Shown here piece by piece: positions 1-5,121 of a DNA stretch of 5,991 bases (the stretch's first letter is position 1; each line of letters starts with the position of its first letter). A model generated the notes under the pieces. The model made no database searches. It saw only the letters and a list, made by a program, of their open reading frames with translations, and was not told where the DNA came from. Made by a program: the position numbers and the translations under genes. This stretch comes from Candidatus Aegiribacteria sp. (GTDB lineage: Bacteria > Fermentibacterota > Fermentibacteria > Fermentibacterales > Fermentibacteraceae), in assembly GCA_021107345.1 (NCBI GenBank), contig JAIOSX010000149.1, forward strand, positions 1-5,991, in the 5' to 3' direction.

Positions 1-348
1 AATCGAAAGTCTCATGAAACAGGGAAGAAGCAGAGCTATCTCCTCCGTTTCCCCGCTTTTGGAAAGGACAAGAGCGACATCGTTCCTCTGAAGTATCCCC
101 AGGTCTCCATGGATACCGTCCGAAGGATGAAGAAAATACGCCGGGCTTCCTGTACTTGTCATGGTGGCGGCTATTTTCCTGCCTACATGCCCGGATTTGC
201 CCATCCCGCAGATCACTATTTTGCCGTCAGTTTGAGCGAGGGTCTCCACCGCCTTTGCAAAAGTCTTTTCAGCGAGCCTGGCGGTGGCTTCAAGCCATTC
301 AGACTCTATCCTGAGAACCCTCAAAGCTTCTTCGTAAAGGTCAGCCAT
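1..348 (-). CDS. kdsD: D-arabinose-5-phosphate isomerase, N-terminal part (cut by window edge)
   Basis: Converts D-ribulose-5-phosphate to D-arabinose-5-phosphate, the first committed step of Kdo synthesis, in the cytoplasm. The visible 116 residues open with MADLYEEALRVLRIE and cover the first part of the SIS sugar-isomerase domain: GMGKSGHVGRK (48-58), HPSDGIHGDLG (74-84) and SKSGETEEI (96-104). K51, H80 and E103 sit at a constant offset of 8 from E. coli KdsD K59, H88 and E111, so the active-site part present is intact. The rest of the SIS domain and the usual two CBS domains lie outside the window (family length about 320-330 aa). The ATG at 348 lies inside the end of kdsC (8-nt overlap) and has a GGAGAG site 8 nt upstream, so translation is probably coupled. 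The frame is open to base 1. A paralogue such as GutQ is possible in principle, but the kds context makes KdsD much more likely. Confidence 0.93.
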   Translation of the reverse strand, partial: MADLYEEALRVLRIESEWLEATARLAEKTFAKAVETLAQTDGKIVICGMGKSGHVGRKIAATMTSTGSPAYFLHPSDGIHGDLGILQRNDVALVLSKSGETEEIALLLPCFMRLSI

Positions 349-823
349 CTTTCAGACTCTCCAGAAGCATATCTACAACCTCTCTGACAGCACCCTTTCC
401 TCCTGCCATTTTAGTAATAATATCACATTCAGCCTGTACAAGAGAGTGAGCGCTGGAAGGGCAGGCTCCAATGCCGGCCGATCTTATTGCCGGCAGATCT
501 AAAAGGCCATCACCCATGAATATGGCTGCTTCGCAGTCAATTGACAGGTGTCTGCAGATATTCTCCAGAGCTGCAGCTTTTTCATCAGTTCCAAGGCAGA
601 GAATTTCTATTCCCAGATCCGCTGCTCTTCTTCTGGTTGAGGGGAAATCCCTGAAGGAAACAAGGGCAATCGGGAAACCTCTCTTCCGAAGCTCAATAAT
701 TCCCGCTCCATCTGCTGAATTGAATTTCTGGATAATACCCTCTGAGCCGTAGTACAATCCTCCATCGGTAAGCACTCCGTCAATATCAAGAGCCAGCAAT
801 CTTATTCCTTCAAGTTTTATCAT
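341..823 (-). CDS. kdsC: 3-deoxy-D-manno-octulosonate 8-phosphate phosphatase (KdsC, HAD family)
   Basis: Removes phosphate from Kdo-8-phosphate to give free Kdo, in the cytoplasm, normally as a tetramer. It is a small cap-less HAD phosphatase of 160 aa when started at the ATG at 823. Motif I is DIDGVLTDG (nucleophile D13, acid/base D15). Motif II is reduced to LVSFR (S56). The motif III lysine is K82 in GTDEK. Motif IV is MGDGLLD (D105 and D109). The C-terminal MAGGKGAVREV (139-149) is the KdsC signature that contributes to the neighbour's active site. The ATG overlaps the kdsA stop as ATGA and has GGGAAGG just upstream; this is preferred to a TTG at 835 that would add four residues. Unusual: motif IV normally reads GDDxxD and here the second Asp is Gly, but GDxxxD spacing is an accepted HAD variant, so activity is expected. 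The stop overlaps kdsD by 8 nt. Confidence 0.95.
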   Translation of the reverse strand: MIKLEGIRLLALDIDGVLTDGGLYYGSEGIIQKFNSADGAGIIELRKRGFPIALVSFRDFPSTRRRAADLGIEILCLGTDEKAAALENICRHLSIDCEAAIFMGDGLLDLPAIRSAGIGACPSSAHSLVQAECDIITKMAGGKGAVREVVDMLLESLKDG

Positions 824-1650
824 CGGCCTTCCCAATGAATGACAGCTTTTCTTACCATTCCGTCCAGGGTATCGAAATCAACCATTGTAGCAGCGTCACT
901 CAGTGCCGACGGAGGATCAGGATGTGCCTCAATGAACAGCCCGTCAACACCCCAGGCAGCACCGGCACGGGCAAGCGCCGGGGCGAATTCCCTGCAGCCG
1001 CCGCTTATCCCGCCCTCGGCTCCGGGACGCTGAAGAGAATGGGTTACATCCAGAATAACTTTCTGCGAGAATCCGCTCATTACTGAAAGCGACCGAAAAT
1101 CAACTACCAAATCACCATAACCGAAAAAGGTACCTCTCTCGGTAAGCCAGGTTTCGGGACATCCAGCCGTCGAAATCTTTTCAACGGCACCTTTCATGTT
1201 CTCAGGATCCATGAATTGACCCTTCTTAATATTCACAGGTTTCCCGGTTGCACCCGCTGCCTCCAGAATCGAAGTCTGACGGCATAGAAATGCAGGGATC
1301 TGTATAACATCAACTACCTGAGCGACAGGTACTGCCTGCAGCGCATTATGTATATCGGTAAGGGTTCTTACGCCGAACTCGCTGGAAATCCCTTCAAGTA
1401 TCCTCAATCCCTCATCCATTCCGGGGCCCCGGTAGGAATCGTGACTGGTTCGGTTATCCTTCAGAAACGATCCCTTGAAAATCCACTCGCATGGATGATC
1501 CAGCGATTCCAGGAGGCAAGCGGTGAATTCTGCTACTCGCATGGATATTTCCATGGATTCAAGGCTGCAAGGACCGATTATGAAAAGGGGCACTCTGTCA
1601 TGTACTGAAATACTCCACCGCCCTTTCAAGATCTTTTTTGGTATCAACAC
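820..1650 (-). CDS. kdsA: 3-deoxy-8-phosphooctulonate synthase (KDO-8-P synthase), metal-dependent type
   Basis: Condenses phosphoenolpyruvate with D-arabinose-5-phosphate to Kdo-8-phosphate; a cytoplasmic TIM barrel. The 276 aa show IIGPCSLES (24-32), FKGSF (58-62), KDNRTS (64-69) with SYRGPG (72-77), IQIPAFLCRQT, NIKKGQF, LTERG with FGYGDLVVDFRS, DVTHSLQ and FIEAHPDPPSALSD. Cys28, His204, Glu241 and Asp252 match the four metal ligands of class II enzymes such as that of Aquifex; metal-independent enzymes have Asn for the Cys. The start is GTG at 1650 (AGGG 5 nt upstream), giving a 53-nt overlap with kdsB. It is chosen because residues 14-24 (ISVHDRVPLFI) look like the N-terminal hairpin that precedes the PLxxIAGPC strand in many KdsA proteins. 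TTG at 1629 or GTG at 1593 are alternatives. Odd: the usual FDKANRSS is FLKDNRTS. A DAHP synthase is unlikely because the Asn-Arg pair and RGPG are present. Confidence 0.94.
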   Translation of the reverse strand: MLIPKKILKGRWSISVHDRVPLFIIGPCSLESMEISMRVAEFTACLLESLDHPCEWIFKGSFLKDNRTSHDSYRGPGMDEGLRILEGISSEFGVRTLTDIHNALQAVPVAQVVDVIQIPAFLCRQTSILEAAGATGKPVNIKKGQFMDPENMKGAVEKISTAGCPETWLTERGTFFGYGDLVVDFRSLSVMSGFSQKVILDVTHSLQRPGAEGGISGGCREFAPALARAGAAWGVDGLFIEAHPDPPSALSDAATMVDFDTLDGMVRKAVIHWEGR

Positions 1651-2320
1651 TTATTCCCTGGAATTCACCGGTTATTATCCGGATTCGCAAACCCTGTTCA
1701 AGCCATGCAAGCTGCTCAAGCCTTTCAGTTCTTGAAAGAATGGTACTTCCCGCTGCGGCACATCTTCTGAGTGACTCGGGGCTGAATGCATAAATACCGA
1801 TGTGTTCCAGCAGGTTATCCGCGCCGTGCGGAATTGGATACCTGGAGAAGTAAAGAGCTTCCCGGCTTTCATTAATGACGACTTTCACCGAATCAGGTGA
1901 TCCGGCAAGCTCTGCGGGTATTTCCCTTGCAAGCGTTACAACCTGATCATCTTCCGAGGGTGCAGCAGTAAGGGAACTGATCCAGTCTTTATTCACAAGA
2001 GGTTCATCACCCTGCACGTTTATTATAGTATCTCCCGGAAAACCCATCAGACTCCAGGCCTTGAAAACCCTGAGTGTACCTGATGCGGCTTCTCCTGTAT
2101 AAACAACCTCAAAACCGGCGTTCTCAACAATATCCATAATACGTTTATCATCGGTTGCCGCAACGGCTCTGTCAACGGAATCCCGTATCCCCTGCAGCAC
2201 TCTTATTATCATGGGAATTCCTGCTATATCCGCAAGAGGTTTTCCCGGCAATCTTTCAGAAGCGAACCTGGCCGGGACAATGGCAACGATTTCTTTAGAA
2301 GGTGTTATCTTCCCAGCCAT
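1598..2320 (-). CDS. kdsB: 3-deoxy-manno-octulosonate cytidylyltransferase (CMP-Kdo synthetase), divergent
   Basis: Transfers CMP from CTP to Kdo, giving the short-lived CMP-Kdo used by lipid A Kdo transferases; cytoplasmic. It has 240 aa (E. coli 248). Visible: the nucleotide-binding start IVPARFASERLPGKPL (14-29), ATDD (55-58), NVQGDEPLV (101-109, metal-binding Asp105 region), VKVVIN (145-150), YFSRYPIPH (157-165), HIGIYAFSPESL (173-184), LEQL (201-204) and SVDTKKDLE (224-232), where Asp226 matches the second metal ligand. Odd: the usual SG(T/S)(D/E)R is SGTLR (80-84), so the acidic residue is Leu83. The conserved LEQLR is LEQLA, and the segment between SRxPIP and HIGIY is only about 8 residues. 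Catalytic Asp residues are kept, so it should be active, but a changed sugar (for example an 8-amino Kdo, as known for some KdsB homologues) is possible; that is inference. The ATG overlaps the upstream gene by 16 nt and lacks a strong SD, suggesting coupling. Confidence 0.9.
   Translation of the reverse strand: MAGKITPSKEIVAIVPARFASERLPGKPLADIAGIPMIIRVLQGIRDSVDRAVAATDDKRIMDIVENAGFEVVYTGEAASGTLRVFKAWSLMGFPGDTIINVQGDEPLVNKDWISSLTAAPSEDDQVVTLAREIPAELAGSPDSVKVVINESREALYFSRYPIPHGADNLLEHIGIYAFSPESLRRCAAAGSTILSRTERLEQLAWLEQGLRIRIITGEFQGISVDTKKDLERAVEYFST
1656..1659 (-). promoter_or_regulatory. Probable ribosome binding site of kdsA inside kdsB
   Basis: AGGG on the minus strand stands 5 nt before the GTG at 1650 and lies within the kdsB codons for the conserved Gln-Gly-Ile segment. 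It supports the long kdsA start; it is short and could be chance. Confidence 0.35.
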
Positions 2321-3405
2321 TTTTCAGTAGCCCATAATGAAATACTTAATACTGTTTCCTCCTGGAAGTGATCCTGAATATCGCGCCAGTACTGATAACC
2401 GGCTGCCAGATCTATCCCTGCTCTTCCCTCGCTGAAACTGTATCCGGCGCCTGCCGTGAAGGCTTTCGCCCCGTCCCTCCATAAACCATCCATATAGCTG
2501 AATCCTGAACGTGCTGAAATGCCTCTTCCAGCATTCACTTCGACTCCAAATGAATAAATACTTCCGGGATCCGTTCGGCTGCTGAGAATGTTCATGACCT
2601 TTCTACTGTAAATATCCATACCGACAAGAAGTCTTTCAACAGGTCTACAGGAAATTCCGACTGATATCTCACCTGGAAGAGAGTATAAGCTGGTAGAGGT
2701 ATCCGCTTGTCCGGTTGAAAGAAAATCCCTGTTTACATCAAGAGTTCCTTTCCTGTCAGTTGACATAGAGAATCCCAATCCGAACCGGTCAGTGTTGACA
2801 TGTATCCCGAATACACCACCCCATGCCATTCTGAAACGGGCATCATCACGGTAAATCGAATTTGCCGGAAGAGGATTAATGCTGCTCGTACATATCAGAG
2901 TTATGTCAGAAAGGATATTTCCGAAGGAAGATCGTCCCCCTATCGAAAAGGCCAGCCAGTCGCTGGTCCTGACGGAGAGACCGACATAAGTTTCCGCAAG
3001 ACCGCCTGACCAGGAAAAATCCCCCTCATAATTGTCATTGACAGCTTTATGAAGCAGAGTATCAACCCTGCTTCTGCCATCTATAGTACCTGTCAGGACG
3101 ATTCCTCCAGGGAGCGGCACAAAAGCCGATATAGTCGGAAAGCCAAACTGATCGTCCCATGCTTTTACATCACCTTCACTGTATCTTCCCCCGAAGTATA
3201 CTCCCCCTTCAAGCCTCCAGGCGGAAGCAGCAGGGTTCATCATGGAAAAGCCTGTATTATCCGGCACGCCTGTGCAGACTCCGCCCATGCCGAAGGACCT
3301 TGAATTCAGGGGCAGAATTTCCGAACCGATACCATCGGGCGGAGGCACATAATCAACAGTTAAAATCCCCGAAAGAACAAGCACTATACAGGTAAAAAAA
3401 GTCAT
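2305..3405 (-). CDS. Outer-membrane beta-barrel protein, PorV/UPF0164-like
   Basis: A 366-aa predicted envelope protein. It starts with a hydrophobic stretch (residues 3-16), a probable but weak signal sequence with no N-terminal positive charge. Next comes a PorV/UPF0164/FadL-like opening: SRSFGMGGVCTGVPDN (35-50) and the MNPAA box (56-60), which resemble the usual ARxxGMGGAxxAxADD...NPAG pattern. The remainder is rich in alternating polar/hydrophobic strands with Gly and aromatic residues (for example LAFSIGGRSSFG, VFGIHVNTDRFGLGFSM, SFGVEVNAGRGISARSGFSYMDG), as expected of a barrel. The last strand is VLSISLWA and the end is WLGR, without the classic terminal Phe. The ATG has AGGAG 5 nt upstream, and an in-frame stop precedes it. 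It overlaps kdsB by 16 nt, so it is probably cotranscribed with the Kdo genes. PorV (LptO) proteins are known in type IX secretion and LPS deacylation; similarity here is at the level of style, so exact function is unknown. Confidence 0.75.
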   Translation of the reverse strand: MTFFTCIVLVLSGILTVDYVPPPDGIGSEILPLNSRSFGMGGVCTGVPDNTGFSMMNPAASAWRLEGGVYFGGRYSEGDVKAWDDQFGFPTISAFVPLPGGIVLTGTIDGRSRVDTLLHKAVNDNYEGDFSWSGGLAETYVGLSVRTSDWLAFSIGGRSSFGNILSDITLICTSSINPLPANSIYRDDARFRMAWGGVFGIHVNTDRFGLGFSMSTDRKGTLDVNRDFLSTGQADTSTSLYSLPGEISVGISCRPVERLLVGMDIYSRKVMNILSSRTDPGSIYSFGVEVNAGRGISARSGFSYMDGLWRDGAKAFTAGAGYSFSEGRAGIDLAAGYQYWRDIQDHFQEETVLSISLWATEKWLGR

Positions 3406-3410
3406 ACGAT

Positions 3411-3415
3411 CTCCT
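3411..3415 (-). promoter_or_regulatory. Ribosome binding site of the outer-membrane barrel gene
   Basis: AGGAG on the minus strand lies 5 nt before the ATG at 3405. An in-frame TGA shortly upstream excludes a longer protein. The surrounding 75-bp gap (3406-3480) shows no convincing terminator hairpin and no good promoter, so read-through from the nuclease gene is likely but not proven. Confidence 0.65.
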
Positions 3416-3480
3416 GCGTTTCATGTTTCATTTTCGATCAGTCGATGTATCCTGACAGAGTGAATAATGTTCCCGATCTT

Positions 3481-4872
3481 TCACATTTCAAATGTTTCAC
3501 CCGGTGCGGGAATGATCGACGTTTTACCAATCCTGTCCGTAATCCTGTTCGCCAGTATTTCAGACTGATCGGGCTCGCCATGAACAAGGAATATACTCTC
3601 CGCGTTACCTCCGACCTTTTCCGCGTAGTCCACAAGTGCATCGGAATCAGCATGAGCTGAAAACCCGTTGATGATTTCAATACCGGCTTTCACAGAGTAT
3701 TCCTCACCAAATATCTTAACCAGTTTCTCGCCCTCCACGAGTTTCCGACCCAGTGTGTGTTGGGCCATGAAGCCTACTACGAGCACGGAGTTCCTCTCAT
3801 CTCCAATGTTGTTCTTCAGGTGATGAAGAATTCTTCCGTTCTCGCACATTCCCGAAGCTGAAATAATGATCATCGGGCTTCCGTCGTGGTTAAGAGCCTT
3901 GGACTCTCCAACACCCTGGATGAAGTGAAGACCCTCAAACTGGAAGGGGCTTCTGTTGCTGTAAAGGTAATCACGCATCTGGCTGTCGAAACACTCCTGA
4001 TGGATCTTATAGACCTCAGTGGCGTCAAAGGATAAGGGAGAATCCACAAAGACTTTCATAGGGGGCATTTCATTAAGGGTCACCAGTTCATGGATATAGA
4101 ACAGAACTTCCTGGGTTCGTCCAACGCTGAAGGACGGAATAATGAGTTTGCCGCCCGATTTGAATGTACCGTTGATGATCTTACTGAATTTCCGAAGAGC
4201 CTCCTCCCGTTTTCCGTGGTTTCTGCCGCCATAGGTACTTTCCATGATAAGTATATCCGCATGCGCACTCATATCCGGATCTTTCAGAATAGGCCTTCCG
4301 GGTCTGCCGAGATCTCCGGAGAAAAGGAGAACTTTCTGTTTTCCTTTCTCTGTTATTGTCAGCTCTACCTGAGCTGAACCGAGAATGTGACCTGCTTCGA
4401 TGAACCGCAGGGAGACGTCCGGAAACAGTGGGAATGCCCTGTCATACGGTATGGACATAAAGTGCTTGAGCGTTTCGGTTACGTCTTCAGCATCGTACAA
4501 AGGCTTAACAGGCTCCAAACCTTTCTTTTCCCTTTTCTTATTCAGGTACATTGTATCGTACTTCTGAATGTGCGCGCTGTCCGGCAGCAGTATCGCTGCG
4601 AGGTCACGAGTCGCGAAAGTGCATGTTATCATGCCGCTGAAACCGTGTTTCACAGCACCGGGCAGGTTTCCCGAATGGTCTATATGAGCATGGGAAAGGA
4701 TTATGGAATCAAGTTCTCCAGGATTGAAAGGAAACTCCCTGTTCAGTTTCTCGCTTTCTTTTCTGCGCCCCTGATGCAGACCGCAATCCAGAAGGATTTT
4801 TCTTCCGTTGAATTCTACAAGATGTTTCGAACCGGTAACCGACTGAGCCGCTCCGTAAAAAGTAATTTTCAC
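3481..4872 (-). CDS. Beta-CASP metallo-beta-lactamase RNase (CPSF73/Ysh1-like, COG1236 type)
   Basis: Predicted cytoplasmic zinc-dependent RNA endo/exonuclease of 463 aa. Metallo-beta-lactamase motifs: LLDCGLHQG (27-35), SHAHIDH (60-66) giving His61, His63, Asp65 and His66, EAGHILGSA (159-167) with His162, and SGDLG (185-189) with Asp187. The beta-CASP part follows: MESTYGG (210-216, motif A acid Glu211), IPSFSVGRTQE (245-255), SASGMCENGR (338-347) and FMAQHTLGRKL (368-378). The C-terminal RNA-specificity part has GFSAHADSD (403-411) with motif C His407, then LVHGEPDQ (429-436). All expected ligands are present and the length is normal for the family. The start is GTG at 4872, fixed by a strong GGAGGT site 8 nt upstream. 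It is the first gene of the leftward block, 75 bp ahead of the barrel gene. Family members process or degrade RNA; the true substrate here is unknown, and no link with Kdo synthesis is implied beyond adjacency. Confidence 0.92.
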   Translation of the reverse strand: MKITFYGAAQSVTGSKHLVEFNGRKILLDCGLHQGRRKESEKLNREFPFNPGELDSIILSHAHIDHSGNLPGAVKHGFSGMITCTFATRDLAAILLPDSAHIQKYDTMYLNKKREKKGLEPVKPLYDAEDVTETLKHFMSIPYDRAFPLFPDVSLRFIEAGHILGSAQVELTITEKGKQKVLLFSGDLGRPGRPILKDPDMSAHADILIMESTYGGRNHGKREEALRKFSKIINGTFKSGGKLIIPSFSVGRTQEVLFYIHELVTLNEMPPMKVFVDSPLSFDATEVYKIHQECFDSQMRDYLYSNRSPFQFEGLHFIQGVGESKALNHDGSPMIIISASGMCENGRILHHLKNNIGDERNSVLVVGFMAQHTLGRKLVEGEKLVKIFGEEYSVKAGIEIINGFSAHADSDALVDYAEKVGGNAESIFLVHGEPDQSEILANRITDRIGKTSIIPAPGETFEM

Positions 4873-4880
4873 TTATATCA

Positions 4881-4886
4881 ACCTCC
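4881..4886 (-). promoter_or_regulatory. Strong ribosome binding site that fixes the GTG start of the beta-CASP nuclease
   Basis: GGAGGT on the minus strand ends 8 nt before the GTG at 4872. The resulting N-terminus, MKITFYGAAQSVTGS, is the normal first strand of this family, so site and protein agree on the start. Confidence 0.8.
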
Positions 4887-4894
4887 AAAGCCCG

Positions 4895-4923
4895 ACTATG
4901 ATGAGGAAGCTGACCCTGTGCAA
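4895..4923 (-). promoter_or_regulatory. Weak candidate promoter for the leftward block
   Basis: Read on the minus strand, TTGCAC (4923-4918) and CATAGT (4900-4895) are 17 bp apart, matching the -35 and -10 consensus at three and four of six positions. It is the best placed pair I found ahead of the nuclease gene, but the match is poor and a different promoter in 4924-5100 is possible. Confidence 0.2.
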
Positions 4924-5025
4924 CCTCGGAACATGCCAGGGGAACCTAAATCTCCGTATGGACGTTATTGTGCATAGAATGTATCTTAACGTGATCACTG
5001 TATAGATTTCAGTTTATTTGCTCTA

Positions 5026-5055
5026 TTGATAACTCCTGTAAGTTGTTGCTATACA
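5026..5055 (+). promoter_or_regulatory. Candidate sigma-70 promoter of the secreted metalloprotease gene
   Basis: TTGATA at 5026-5031 and TATACA at 5050-5055 are separated by 18 bp, each with five of six matches to the -35 and -10 consensus. Transcription would begin near 5062, leaving a leader of about 60 nt that contains the inverted repeat at 5082-5096. The region is AT-rich compared with the flanking genes. No experimental support; promoter rules in this lineage are unknown. Confidence 0.4.
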
Positions 5056-5081
5056 AGTATTAACTGAAAAATTTAACACCG

Positions 5082-5096
5082 GAGTATCATATACTC
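5082..5096. repeat. Inverted repeat in the leader of the metalloprotease gene
   Basis: GAGTAT and ATACTC are perfect inverted arms of 6 bp around CAT. CC at 5079-5080 and GG at 5097-5098 can extend the stem by 2 bp with one bulged G. It lies about 20 nt downstream of the likely transcription start and 11 nt before the ribosome binding site. It could be an operator for a dimeric regulator or an RNA hairpin affecting translation or stability; the sequence does not decide between them. Confidence 0.4.
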
Positions 5097-5109
5097 GGAA
5101 ATCATCGGA

Positions 5110-5114
5110 AAGGA
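5110..5114 (+). promoter_or_regulatory. Ribosome binding site of the metalloprotease gene
   Basis: AAGGA ends 7 nt before the ATG at 5122 and supports that start, which is also the one that yields a proper signal peptide. Confidence 0.7.
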
Positions 5115-5121
5115 TGAATCT

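Noticed and set aside
833..835. TTG at 835 as kdsC start, adding four residues.
   Set aside because: The ATG at 823 forms an ATGA overlap with the kdsA stop, has GGGAAGG in front and gives a normal KdsC N-terminus.
1574..1601. An ATG at 1601 forms ATGA with the kdsB stop, and one extra base in the following C4/T4 run would put it in frame with kdsA, suggesting a frameshift or base error.
   Set aside because: The kdsA frame is open upstream to GTG 1650 with an AGGG site and its extra residues resemble a normal KdsA N-terminus, so no error needs to be assumed.
3402..3431. A 9-codon mini-ORF (MKHETQEIV) on the minus strand whose TGA overlaps the barrel gene ATG, and a tandem GTTTCAT pair beside it (3418-3431).
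   Set aside because: The mini-ORF has no ribosome binding site of its own, and the two-copy 7-bp repeat is short enough to be chance.
3406..3480. Possible terminator or promoter between the nuclease and barrel genes.
   Set aside because: Only a 4-bp TCGA stem without a T-tract is visible, and no -35/-10 pair with sensible spacing was found.
4387..4977. A 196-codon open frame on the plus strand.
   Set aside because: It lies mostly antisense to the well-supported beta-CASP nuclease, has no domain-like pattern and no matching start signals.
4991..4998. GTGATCAC palindrome in the divergent intergenic region.
   Set aside because: An 8-bp palindrome occurs by chance often, and it does not coincide with the promoter elements I propose.
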